Below, piece after piece: positions 36,946-45,516 of a DNA stretch of 64,000 bases. Source of the stretch: Cognatiluteimonas telluris (GTDB lineage Bacteria; Pseudomonadota; Gammaproteobacteria; Xanthomonadales; Xanthomonadaceae); assembly GCF_011320095.1 (NCBI RefSeq), contig NZ_JAANOY010000001.1:248001-312000 (forward strand), read 5' to 3'. Below the pieces are notes generated by a model that saw only the letters and a program-made list of their open reading frames with translations, did no database searches and was not told the DNA's origin. The position numbers and the translations under genes were made by a program. Position 1 is the stretch's first letter. Every line of letters starts with the position of its first letter.

Positions 36946-38019
36946 GTGAGCCAGGCTGCCATCATCGACCCCGCGCCCGCCGCCGCGGCCGGCATCGGCT
37001 TCTTCGAACGCTACCTCACGCTGTGGGTGGGCTTGTGCATCATTGCCGGCACCCTGGTCGGACACCGGTTCCCCGGCACGTTCGAGGCCATCGCCCGCCT
37101 GGAAATCGCGCAGGTCAACCTGCCGATGGCCGGCCTGATCTGGCTGATGATCATCCCGATGCTGCTGAAGATCGACTTCGGCGCCCTGGCCGGCGTGCGC
37201 GGGCAATGGAAAGGCATCGGCGTGACGCTGTTCGTCAACTGGGCGGTGAAGCCGTTCTCGATGGCGCTGCTGGCGTGGATCTTCGTGCGCCATGTGTTCA
37301 CCGCCAACCTGGCGGCTGCGCAGCTCGACTCCTACATCGCCGGCTTGATCCTGCTGGCGGCGGCGCCATGCACGGCGATGGTGTTCGTCTGGAGCCACCT
37401 GTGCGACGGCGAGCCCAATTTCACGCTGAGCCAGGTCGCGCTCAACGACGCCATCATGGTGGTGGCGTTTGCGCCGATCGTGGCGCTGCTGCTGGGGATC
37501 TCCTCGATCACGGTGCCATGGAACACGTTGCTGCTGTCGGTCGGGCTCTACATCGTGGTGCCGGTGGCGATCAGTGTCGCCCTGCGTCGCGCCCTGCTGG
37601 CGGCGGGCGGCATGGCCCGGTTGCAGGCCCTGCTGCGCAGGCTCGGCCCGGTGTCCCTGCTCGCGCTGCTGGCCACGCTGGTGCTGCTGTTCGGCTTCCA
37701 GGGACAACAGATCCTGGCCCAGCCGGCCGTCATCGCGATCCTTGCCGTCCCCATCCTGGTCCAGGTGTACTTCAATGCCGGCCTGGCGTACTGGCTCAAC
37801 CGGCGGTTCGGCGTGCCGCACTGCGTGGCGGGTCCGTCCGCGCTCATCGGCGCCAGCAACTTCTTCGAGCTGGCGGTGGCCGCCGCCGTGGGCCTGTTCG
37901 GCGTGCATTCCGGCGCCGCGCTGGCCACCGTCGTCGGCGTGCTGATCGAAGTGCCGGTGATGCTGTCGATCGTGCGCATCGTCAACCGGTCGCGCGGCTG
38001 GTACGAGGCCCGCGGCTGA
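36946..38019 (+). CDS. acr3: Arsenite efflux transporter, ACR3 family
   Basis: The GTG at 36946 gives 357 residues with ten predicted membrane helices. ACR3 signatures include PMAGLIWLMIIPMLLKIDF, LILLAAAPCTAMVFVWSHLCDG with the conserved cysteine of helix 4, and ASNFFELAVAAAVGLFG. It exports arsenite using the proton-motive force without needing an ATPase subunit. It is 85 bases behind arsC; no separate promoter is obvious there, so it likely belongs to the operon. Confidence 0.93.
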   Translation: MSQAAIIDPAPAAAAGIGFFERYLTLWVGLCIIAGTLVGHRFPGTFEAIARLEIAQVNLPMAGLIWLMIIPMLLKIDFGALAGVRGQWKGIGVTLFVNWAVKPFSMALLAWIFVRHVFTANLAAAQLDSYIAGLILLAAAPCTAMVFVWSHLCDGEPNFTLSQVALNDAIMVVAFAPIVALLLGISSITVPWNTLLLSVGLYIVVPVAISVALRRALLAAGGMARLQALLRRLGPVSLLALLATLVLLFGFQGQQILAQPAVIAILAVPILVQVYFNAGLAYWLNRRFGVPHCVAGPSALIGASNFFELAVAAAVGLFGVHSGAALATVVGVLIEVPVMLSIVRIVNRSRGWYEARG

Positions 38020-38057
38020 CCGGTGCGCCAGTGGGCGTGGCGGCGGTCGCCCGCGAC

Positions 38058-38804
38058 TCAGTGCGCGGCGCGCAGGTAACCGTCGCCCAGGTGGCGCATC
38101 TGTCGCTGGATGCCCCTGCTGCGGCGTTGCACGTAGGGCCCGGGACGGGCGGCGTTGTAGCGCCGCGGGCTGGGAAGCACTGCGGCCAGGCGCGCGCTTT
38201 CGGCTGGCGTGAGCCGACTGGCATCCTTGCCGAAGAACGTGCGAGACGCCGCCTGCGCACCGTAGACGCCATCGCCGAACTCGGCGACGTTGGCGTACAT
38301 CTCCAGGATCCGGTGCTTGGGCCACAGGCTTTCGATCAGCACCGTGTACCAGGCCTCGATCCCCTTGCGCACCCAGCTGCGCCCGCTCCACAGGAACAGG
38401 TTCTTCGCCACCTGCTGGCTGATCGTGCTGGCGCCGCGGACCTTGCGCCCGCGCGCGTTGCTCGCGCGAGCCTTTCCGATCGCCTTGAAATCGAAGCCGT
38501 GGTGCACCGGGAAGTTCTGGTCCTCGGCGGCGACCAGCGCCAGCGGGAGGCTGGGCGCCATGCGATCGAGATCCCGCCAGTCGTAGGCGACGGTGCCGCC
38601 GAAATCCCCATGGACCCAGGCCGACAGCGTACGGCTGGCCATGAAGGCCGAGAACGGCGGGTCGACGAAGCGCAGGACCGCGACCTGCACAATGCTCACC
38701 CCGATCATGACGACACCCAGCAACAGGATCCGCCGCAGCCAGCGCCGCGTACGCGAATGACGGCTGGAATTGGCTTGTCTTGCGCGTTTTCGGTCCCCAC
38801 TCAT
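38058..38804 (-). CDS. mtgA: Monofunctional biosynthetic peptidoglycan transglycosylase
   Basis: Start at 38804 ([10 protein letters not shown]) gives 248 residues; 38813 is an alternative ATG. A basic N-terminus and one helix ([19 protein letters not shown]) anchor it in the inner membrane; the GT51 domain follows, with catalytic Glu in [16 protein letters not shown] and [29 protein letters not shown], and [19 protein letters not shown]. It polymerises glycan strands from lipid II and has no transpeptidase domain. Divergent from hslO. Confidence 0.93.
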   Translation of the reverse strand: MSGDRKRARQANSSRHSRTRRWLRRILLLGVVMIGVSIVQVAVLRFVDPPFSAFMASRTLSAWVHGDFGGTVAYDWRDLDRMAPSLPLALVAAEDQNFPVHHGFDFKAIGKARASNARGRKVRGASTISQQVAKNLFLWSGRSWVRKGIEAWYTVLIESLWPKHRILEMYANVAEFGDGVYGAQAASRTFFGKDASRLTPAESARLAAVLPSPRRYNAARPGPYVQRRSRGIQRQMRHLGDGYLRAAH

Positions 38805-38863
38805 TGACACCATCCCCAGAAAGGCGCGTGCATTATCCATACCCGGCGCGCCAAACACCGACC

Positions 38864-39769
38864 ATGACCCGAAAGCCACCCGACGACGACCGCAATGCCC
38901 TGACCCGCTTTCTGTTGAAGGAGGCCGGCGTGCGGGGGGTGCGCGTGTGCCTGGAGGAAACCTGGCGGCAGATCCGCGCGCGCGCCCAATATCCGGCCGC
39001 GGTCGAGGAACTGCTGGGGGAAGCATGCGCCGCGGCTGCGCTGTTCACCGGGCACGCGAAGGTGGATGGACGCCTGTCGGTCCAGTTGCGCGGCGACGGG
39101 CCACTGCGCACGCTCTTCGCCGAATGCACGGCGGCCGGCACGCTGCGCGGCATCGCGCAGTACGACGGCGACACACCACTTTCGCGCGACCTGCGCGAGC
39201 TCGGGGAAAACGCCCTGCTTGCCATCACTATCGAGAACCCGGGCGTCGGCGACCGCGAGCCTGTTCGCTACCAGGGCATCGTCGGTCTCGAATCCGACGA
39301 CCTCGCAAGCGCTTTCGAAGCGTACTTCAAGCAATCCGAACAGCTGCCGACCCGATTGCTGCTCGCGGTCGACCCGGAGCGCGTCGCCGGACTGATGCTG
39401 CAGAAGCTGCCCGGCGATGCGGGCGACGAGGACGGGTGGACGCGTGCCTCAATCCTGTTCGACACGCTCAGCGCCCGCGAACTGCTGGATTGGCCGACGC
39501 AGACACTGCTGGACCGGCTGTTCCCGGAAGACACGATCGAGGTCTTCGGCAACCGGCCGCTACGCTTCGCATGCTCGTGTTCCCGCGAACGGGTCGAGTC
39601 GATGCTGCAGTCGCTGGGCGAAGAGGAAGCCTTGGCCGCCGCGGAAAGTGGCATGGCGGAAATTCATTGCGAATTCTGCGGCCAGCAGTACCGCTTCGAT
39701 GCCGCACAGATCGGCGACCTGTTCCGGCCGCGTGGCGTGGAGGTCGAGCCGCCCGCGCGACTGCAGTGA
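38864..39769 (+). CDS. hslO: Redox-regulated chaperone Hsp33
   Basis: The ATG at 38864 gives 301 residues; the frame opens at 38780 but that overlaps mtgA. Cytoplasmic holdase activated by oxidation. Zinc-binding cysteines are CSC ([10 protein letters not shown]) and CEFC ([10 protein letters not shown]) near the C-terminus, in the CxC...CxxC order required for redox switching. N-terminal motifs [20 protein letters not shown] and [10 protein letters not shown] are intact. Intergenic TTGACA at 38804 lacks a well-spaced -10. Confidence 0.95.
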   Translation: MTRKPPDDDRNALTRFLLKEAGVRGVRVCLEETWRQIRARAQYPAAVEELLGEACAAAALFTGHAKVDGRLSVQLRGDGPLRTLFAECTAAGTLRGIAQYDGDTPLSRDLRELGENALLAITIENPGVGDREPVRYQGIVGLESDDLASAFEAYFKQSEQLPTRLLLAVDPERVAGLMLQKLPGDAGDEDGWTRASILFDTLSARELLDWPTQTLLDRLFPEDTIEVFGNRPLRFACSCSRERVESMLQSLGEEEALAAAESGMAEIHCEFCGQQYRFDAAQIGDLFRPRGVEVEPPARLQ

Positions 39770-39956
39770 CAGGTCGCGTTGCCAGGCGATTGTCGAGAGA
39801 GGCCTCTTGCGGCTCGGGAGGGCCGGCAGTCCCCGGTCCAAACTTGCGAACACCGCCAGCCTGGCGGGGGGAGTCGATCGGGCATCGCCATCGCCCGCAC
39901 GGAATGCCACGATGGGGGAAAATGCCGATCTTCAGCGGCTTCCCGGACAGCACCCA

Positions 39957-41252
39957 ATGAATGCCAATACCGACTCCATGATCAGCCGCCTGATGATCGA
40001 AGGCGATCAGCTGGCCCAACGCGGCCAGGCCGTTTCCGCAGCGGTGTGCTGGCAGAAGGTGCTCGAGATCGAAGCGGATTTTCCGCCTGCACTCAACAAT
40101 CTCGCCATGCAGGCGATGCACCGTGGCGACCTTTCCATGGCGCGTGACCTGCTGCAACGCGCGGTACGGGCTGCACCGGATTACACGATGGCGCACGCCA
40201 ACCTGTCGCGCGTGCATTCCGAACTCGGCGACCCCGAGTCGGCGCTCTTGGCCATCGATTCAGCCATCAAGGCCGACCCCGTCGCCTGGGGTCCGCACAT
40301 CGAGAAGGCCAGGCTGCTGGAAGCGAAGCACCAGCATCGCGCCGCCGCTGCTTCCTACGGCAGGGCACTCGCTTACATGCCCGAGGCCGTCCAGCAGGCC
40401 CCCGAAATGAAGCAACTCGTCGACCACGCCAGGAGCGTGCAGGTACAGAACCAGTCCGAGTTGCGGCAATTCCTGCTCGGACGCATCGGCGGCCTGATGC
40501 GCACCGGAACGCCCCGCCAGCTCGAGCGCTTCGAGCACAGCCTCGACGTGCTCACCGGAAGGCGCGACATGGCGCTGTCCAAACCACAGACGCTGCCGTT
40601 CGCACGACTGCCATCGATCCCGATCTTTCATCGCGAGGATTTCGAATGGGCGCCGGCCGTCGAAGCCGCCTTCCCGGCGATGTTGCAGGAACTGCAGTCG
40701 CTACTCGAAGAACAGGCCGAATTCGTTCCCTACGTGCAGATGCCGGATGACGAACCCAAGGGTCCATTCGAGCCGCTGAACAACAACGCGGACTGGGGAG
40801 CCTATTATTTCTGGGACAGCGGCAAACTCATCGAGGAGCATGCGGCACGCTGCCCACGGACGGTGGCGGCATTGGTGGAAAACGCACCGATGTGCATGGT
40901 TCCGGGTCGTGCGCCTGTGACATTCTTTTCCGCATTGAAGCCGGGAACGCACATCGGGGCACACAACGGCGCCACCAACAGTCGCCTGACGGTCCATATG
41001 CCGCTGATCATTCCACCGGATTGTGCGTTGCGGGTCGGCGGCGAAACGCACGTCTGGAAGCCGGGCGAGCTGGTGCTATTCGACGACACCATCCTGCACG
41101 AGGCTTGGAATTACAGCGACCGCCTGCGGGTTGTCCTGATCTTCGACGTCTGGCACCCGATGCTGACCCTCCTGGAGAGGGAGCTGGTCTGCGAGACGAT
41201 CCAGGGCATCCTCGATTACAACGGCTCCAGCGACGCCTCGGGGGAGCTTTGA
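39957..41252 (+). CDS. TPR-aspartyl/asparaginyl beta-hydroxylase
   Basis: The ATG at 39957 gives 431 residues. Residues 10-150 are four TPR repeats (SAAVCWQKVLEIEADFPPALNNLAMQAM, ARDLLQRAVRAAPDYTMAHANLSRVHSEL). The C-terminal half is an AspH-type Fe(II)/2-oxoglutarate oxygenase: GTHIGAHNGATNSRLTVHMPL, with H336, then H381 in LFDDTILHEAWN as iron ligands and R391 as the likely 2-oxoglutarate residue. AspH relatives hydroxylate Asp or Asn in proteins; bacterial ones also act on peptides and lipids. No signal peptide. GAAAAT at 39918-39923 may be its -10. It opens the sulfotransferase/receptor cluster, 177 bases ahead of the secreted-protein gene. Confidence 0.88.
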   Translation: MNANTDSMISRLMIEGDQLAQRGQAVSAAVCWQKVLEIEADFPPALNNLAMQAMHRGDLSMARDLLQRAVRAAPDYTMAHANLSRVHSELGDPESALLAIDSAIKADPVAWGPHIEKARLLEAKHQHRAAAASYGRALAYMPEAVQQAPEMKQLVDHARSVQVQNQSELRQFLLGRIGGLMRTGTPRQLERFEHSLDVLTGRRDMALSKPQTLPFARLPSIPIFHREDFEWAPAVEAAFPAMLQELQSLLEEQAEFVPYVQMPDDEPKGPFEPLNNNADWGAYYFWDSGKLIEEHAARCPRTVAALVENAPMCMVPGRAPVTFFSALKPGTHIGAHNGATNSRLTVHMPLIIPPDCALRVGGETHVWKPGELVLFDDTILHEAWNYSDRLRVVLIFDVWHPMLTLLERELVCETIQGILDYNGSSDASGEL

Positions 41253-41345
41253 TCAACGCCGGGCGCGCCCCGTAGGCCACTTTCCGCCCACTGGGGGCTT
41301 GGCCGCACGCGAGCCTCCTCGGGGGAGGTTCCCGGGTCGAGCCAG

Positions 41346-41374
41346 TTGTTAAGGAAACATAAATCGACTAAGCT
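41346..41374 (+). promoter_or_regulatory. Candidate promoter of the secreted-protein/sulfotransferase pair
   Basis: An isolated AT-rich patch, TTGTTA (41346-41351) and TAAGCT (41369-41374) 17 bases apart, with AAACATAAATC between. The hexamers match the consensus only partly. The ATG at 41429 lies 54 bases downstream. Confidence 0.4.
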
Positions 41375-41428
41375 CGACCTGTCTGATTTCCAGGAACTCA
41401 TCGGCCCCAGACGGGTCTCATCGACGCC

Positions 41429-42289
41429 ATGTCACGCCGCCTGTCCTTGTCGTTCGCCCTGCTCCTCGCCTTCGGCGCGGCGAGCACTGCGAGCGCCCAA
41501 TCGATGCCGAGCGGCGACAAGACGGTGCTTCCTGTCTGGAACAGCGCCAGCGGCAAGGTCGAAGCCGTCCTCGTGCTCGAGCCCGCCAATGCCAGCAGTG
41601 CCGGCGGGCGCTTCCGCTTCGGCAGCAATTCGCTGGATGCAACCTTCGGCATGGATTCGGGCGACTCTCTGGCCCTGCTGTGCGACCGCAAGAGCGGTAT
41701 TTCCACGGCGATCGGTAACTTGGCGAACAATTGCCTGCTCGCATCCCTCGATACCGACGGTGCTCCCCATCGCAATGTGGCCAATTCGCCCTTTTCCCAT
41801 GGCGGAACCCGTATCGGCCTCGGAGTCGGCAGCGGCCGGGACACCCTGCCTTCCTGGCTCATGCCAGCCGCCGGACCGACCAGGATCGACGTGAGCGACC
41901 TGACCGTGTTTGCCCGCAAGGCATTGCCGCAGGAAGGCTACGTCTCCATCGCGGGTACGGTGGCCAAGGCGCGCCTGGTGCCCTATCTGGACGCGCAGGC
42001 CAGTGGCCTGTTGCCGAACCAGTTCACGACGCGGTCGCTGTCGCTCAGTGGAGGCATCGGGGTTTTCGGCGCCAATATCCTGGGACACGTCATCGACACC
42101 CCCGGTCAATCGAAGTGGGAGGTGCTCGGGATCGGCCTGACCTGGCGCACCCCCTGGAGTGGCCAGCTGTCCGTGGGGGCCGACAACGTCATTACCCGGG
42201 GAAAGAATCCGTTCTCCTTCCACAATTCCGACACCGGGCAAGCGGATGACGGCGCGATGCCCTACATCCGGTACGAACAGGATCTTTGA
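41429..42289 (+). CDS. Secreted beta-rich protein of unknown function
   Basis: Not recognised as a known family. The 286-residue protein begins with a clear signal peptide (LSLSFALLLAFGAASTASAQ, cleavage after SAQ or ASA). The mature part alternates short hydrophobic stretches and glycine turns (GGRFRFGSNSLDATFGMDSG, LSLSGGIGVFGANILGHV) and ends WSGQLSVGADNVITRGKNPFSF then MPYIRYEQDL, consistent with an outer-membrane barrel or surface protein. Two cysteines (LLCDRK, NNCLL) may form a disulfide. The terminal tyrosines sit beside acidic residues. Its stop overlaps the sulfotransferase start (TTGA), which makes it a candidate substrate of that enzyme; this is inference. Confidence 0.72.
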   Translation: MSRRLSLSFALLLAFGAASTASAQSMPSGDKTVLPVWNSASGKVEAVLVLEPANASSAGGRFRFGSNSLDATFGMDSGDSLALLCDRKSGISTAIGNLANNCLLASLDTDGAPHRNVANSPFSHGGTRIGLGVGSGRDTLPSWLMPAAGPTRIDVSDLTVFARKALPQEGYVSIAGTVAKARLVPYLDAQASGLLPNQFTTRSLSLSGGIGVFGANILGHVIDTPGQSKWEVLGIGLTWRTPWSGQLSVGADNVITRGKNPFSFHNSDTGQADDGAMPYIRYEQDL

Positions 42290-43899
42290 CTTTGCCTACA
42301 CCCGCGCCGGCGCCTTGCGACAAGGCGGCAGGGCCGTTTCCGCAGCAAAAGCTGGTGCGAGCCCGCCAACTGATCGCCGCTGGCAAGATCGCCGCGGCCC
42401 GAGCCATCAGCGACGAGATCCTCGCGGCGCATCCTGGTAACAGGCTTGCGCTGATCCAGCGTTCCCGCTTGGAATCGGCCGAGGACCACTACGTCAGCGC
42501 GCGCGGGTACGCGTTGGCGGCGCACGGTGCAGGCGCGGTCACCGACAAACTGCAATGCCTGCTCCTGTTGCGTCGACTGCGCCTGTTCAACCTCGTCGCT
42601 GAAATGCGCGAGGCGATCTCGGATCTTCCCGCGGAGATCGCCACCGACGCCGACGTGGCCATCCTGGTGGCACGGCTGTTCGGTTCGATCAACGAACCGC
42701 AAGCCGCTTTTGAATTCGCATCCCGGGCTGCGGTCGAGCATCCCGATTCGGCGGACCTGCAGGCTGCATTGGGACTGGCGCTTCTGAACCTGGGCCGATT
42801 CGACGAAGCTGAAACCCGTTTGCGTGAATGCCTTCGGATCGAGCCCGACCACGCCCCCGCGTGGTGGCAGCTGTCGCGGCTGCCGGGGGACGGGGCGGGC
42901 CGTCTTGATCTGAATGAACTAATACGTCACTTGGCTGGTGCCGATACGCCCCGGGCCGCTGCGCTGCTCGGCTTTACCCTCCATCGCGAACTCGATCGAC
43001 AAGGGGATTACGCCGCCGCCAAGAACGCGCTCGCGACGGCCTGCACTTCAATGCGCAAGGTCGTGGACTACGACCCCAAGCAGGACGAGCGGTTGTTTTC
43101 GGCACTCAAATCGTTGCCGGTGGCAGCCGGCTCCCAAGGCGGATTCGAGGATGCGGCCTTCACGCCGGTGTTCATCGTCGGCATGCACCGATCGGGGACC
43201 ACCCTACTGGAGCAGATGCTCGCCGGACATGGGGAAATCGCGTCGGGAGGCGAGCTCTACGACTTCACCAGCCAACTGCGGCTTGCCGCCGATCACCATT
43301 GCCCCACCGAAGTCGACCTTGCCATCGTTGAAGCCTCCGCGGACTTCGACTATGCCGCCATCGGCCGTGGCTACGCCGATTCAGTGGCTTGGCGCCTCGG
43401 TGGCAAACGGTTTCTCACCGACAAGCTTCCGTCGAACTTCCTCAATATCGGATTCATCCTGCGCGCACTGCCCAACGCGAAGATCCTGCACATGCTGCGT
43501 GATCCGATGGAGACATGCTTTTCCAACCTGCGCGAACCATTCTCGGACACGACCTGCCGCTATTCCTACGACCAACACGAACTGGCGGCCTACTACCGCC
43601 AATACTTCTCACTGATGAAGCATTGGCGGCAATGCTTTCCCGGGCGCATCCACGATGTGACCTATACGGCCCTGGCGACCAACCCAGCCGCCGAGCTCAA
43701 ACGTGCCGCATCCTACCTCGGGATCGAGTACCAGCCGTCCATGCTCGAGACCGATTCCCAGGTGCGCGGTGTCAACACCGCAAGCGCGGTACAGGTCAGG
43801 CAGAAACCAAGCCTTCCGTTGCGACCGAAATGGCAGGAGTACCGCGAGTTCCTAACGCCGCTCGAGTGGCGCCTTGCGGACGTGGGCCAGCGCTTCTAA
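42286..43899 (+). CDS. TPR-sulfotransferase (first copy)
   Basis: TTG start at 42286 overlapping the previous stop gives 537 residues. About 270 residues of TPR-like helices (ISDEILAAHPGNRLALIQRSRLESA, LQAALGLALLNLGRFDEAETRLRECLRIEPDHA) precede a sulfotransferase domain. The PAPS 5'-phosphosulfate loop is VGMHRSGTTLLEQ (R302), the 3'-phosphate site is HMLRDPMETCFSNL, and GGEL (E323) occupies the place of the catalytic Glu of tyrosylprotein sulfotransferases. So it may sulfate tyrosine of a protein recognised through the TPRs. No signal peptide: it would act in the cytoplasm before export. Its 3' end overlaps the methyltransferase gene tail-to-tail by 4 bases. Confidence 0.85.
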   Translation: MTLPTPAPAPCDKAAGPFPQQKLVRARQLIAAGKIAAARAISDEILAAHPGNRLALIQRSRLESAEDHYVSARGYALAAHGAGAVTDKLQCLLLLRRLRLFNLVAEMREAISDLPAEIATDADVAILVARLFGSINEPQAAFEFASRAAVEHPDSADLQAALGLALLNLGRFDEAETRLRECLRIEPDHAPAWWQLSRLPGDGAGRLDLNELIRHLAGADTPRAAALLGFTLHRELDRQGDYAAAKNALATACTSMRKVVDYDPKQDERLFSALKSLPVAAGSQGGFEDAAFTPVFIVGMHRSGTTLLEQMLAGHGEIASGGELYDFTSQLRLAADHHCPTEVDLAIVEASADFDYAAIGRGYADSVAWRLGGKRFLTDKLPSNFLNIGFILRALPNAKILHMLRDPMETCFSNLREPFSDTTCRYSYDQHELAAYYRQYFSLMKHWRQCFPGRIHDVTYTALATNPAAELKRAASYLGIEYQPSMLETDSQVRGVNTASAVQVRQKPSLPLRPKWQEYREFLTPLEWRLADVGQRF

Positions 43900-45494
43900 A
43901 CGGAGCGCCGCAATACCGCCGCTTCGCGCATTCGCTGCAGGAAACGGGTCACGAAAACCTCTGCCTGTTCATCAGGATCGGCACCGGTCTGTTCGCCCGC
44001 ATCGGAAATCGAAATGCGCCCCTCGCGGAGGGCCGTCGCGACGGTGGCCGCAAGCTTGTTGCGGTCGATCGCACCGTCGATGGTCGGAAGCAGGAGTCGT
44101 TCGGCTTCGCCGATGTCCACGCTGTCGTGCCAGACGTTCGCCACGTGGCTCTGGGAGGCATCGATGGCGTTCACTTGCCTCCGTACGATTGGATCAATGA
44201 TCACGCCATCAACCTCCGCGGCGACTTCGACCGGCGCCAACCTGATCCGCGCCATACCGCGCAGGACCAGCATCTCAAGCAACTCGTCGACGGCGTCCGC
44301 AAGAATTTCCGGGGCGACCGCACCCACGTCTCCTTGCGTGAGCTGGGCATGGTGCACCAGCTCGTCACGCGTCACCGTGGCAGGCCACCTTTTTTCCAGC
44401 AATTCGATGGCGCGTTTGAGGCCGCTCAAACCGACCGTGAGATTCGCCGCATGTGAGGGCGCGGCGAATTCCTGTGGTTGTCCGTCGAACCGGATCGGAC
44501 CGTCCTTGCAATAAAGATGCGCGGCGAAATTCAGGTCGCCGACCGCCTTTTCGTCCAATTGCCAGCGCAGCGTCGCCGCACGTTCTGCACGGACCAGCAA
44601 CGTCTGCCGAAACGAGCGGCTGATTGCAAAATCGAGGTATTGCTCGACGCGCACCTGATCCTCGCCAAGGGCGCCATACAACTGCCGCGCCAATTCCGGA
44701 CCGTAGTTGGAAGGCATCATCATCGAAGGCTGGGCTTCGCCGAGGTAGGCGAGCTGGTGGCCGCGGATGCGCTCCACGAATTCGTGGAAATAGCACGGGA
44801 GGTTGAAAGGTTCGAGGTAATCGTGGGCCAAGTAGCTGATCGGTGCACGTACGATATGCGCAAGATTTTCGTTCAGCGCCACCGCCGTCAATCCTCCTTT
44901 CGGCGCGGTTGATTGCAGGAACGCGAGCATCGAACGCCCGTAGGCCACCTGCTCGGTTGCGTTTCGGCCGGTTCCTCCATGCATGAGCATCGCGTCACGG
45001 AGGATTTCCTTGGCCTTCCAACCCGGATACGTGTTGTAGCTGACGAATGCCACGCCATTCGCCGAGAGGCACTCGCTGATGATGCGCAGAACAGCATCCT
45101 GCGCTTCCGGCGATACCCAGCTGTACACACCATGCGCGATGATGTAATCGAACTTGCCAAGCTTGGCTGGCTCGACCCCGAGAAAATCGGCCTCTTGCAA
45201 TACAACGTTGTCGGCACCCAATCGGGAGATGTAGTCACGACCTTTCGTAACTTGGACGCCCGAAATATCCAGTCCGACCGCCTTCGCGGCCGGATGGCGA
45301 AGTGCGAATGGAATCAGGTTGCCTCCGGACGCGCAGCCCAGCTCCAGGACGCGCGACGTCGCCACTTCCGGGCCGGGAAGGCCGAACAGGGTCGCCACCG
45401 CCGCCAGCTGCTCGGGCGCACTGTGCAGGTAGGGGTACGAGCTGTATGGCAAGTCGTCGTAACGCGCCTTGGTCTGGTCAATCGCCGATGTCAT
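43896..45494 (-). CDS. Class I methyltransferase with regulatory domain (protein-lysine methyltransferase-like)
   Basis: The 532-residue protein opens with KARYDDLPYSSYPYLHSAPEQLAAVATLFGL, then AdoMet motif I VLELGCASGGNL (49-60) and VGLDISGVQV. A middle PF10119-type methyltransferase regulatory domain (SYLAHDYLEPFNLPCYFHEFVERI, YLGEAQPSMMM) is followed by C-terminal winged-helix-like segments. This architecture is that of Rickettsia PKMT1/PKMT2, which methylate lysines of the outer-membrane protein OmpB. By analogy it may methylate an envelope protein; substrate unknown. It follows sulfotransferase 2 by 22 bases on the same strand, forming a two-gene operon. Confidence 0.85.
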   Translation of the reverse strand: MTSAIDQTKARYDDLPYSSYPYLHSAPEQLAAVATLFGLPGPEVATSRVLELGCASGGNLIPFALRHPAAKAVGLDISGVQVTKGRDYISRLGADNVVLQEADFLGVEPAKLGKFDYIIAHGVYSWVSPEAQDAVLRIISECLSANGVAFVSYNTYPGWKAKEILRDAMLMHGGTGRNATEQVAYGRSMLAFLQSTAPKGGLTAVALNENLAHIVRAPISYLAHDYLEPFNLPCYFHEFVERIRGHQLAYLGEAQPSMMMPSNYGPELARQLYGALGEDQVRVEQYLDFAISRSFRQTLLVRAERAATLRWQLDEKAVGDLNFAAHLYCKDGPIRFDGQPQEFAAPSHAANLTVGLSGLKRAIELLEKRWPATVTRDELVHHAQLTQGDVGAVAPEILADAVDELLEMLVLRGMARIRLAPVEVAAEVDGVIIDPIVRRQVNAIDASQSHVANVWHDSVDIGEAERLLLPTIDGAIDRNKLAATVATALREGRISISDAGEQTGADPDEQAEVFVTRFLQRMREAAVLRRSV

Positions 45495-45516
45495 GTTTGT
45501 TCCACTGGTAGGTCAT

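Noticed and set aside
38804-38838. TTGACA with CATTAT as an hslO promoter
   Set aside because: Spacing is about 21 bases, too wide for a standard promoter.
41352-41364. AGGAAACATAAA resembles AGGAAACAATAA at 50207-50218
   Set aside because: The two lie in opposite orientation relative to their downstream genes and are short AT-rich strings; common control is not supported.
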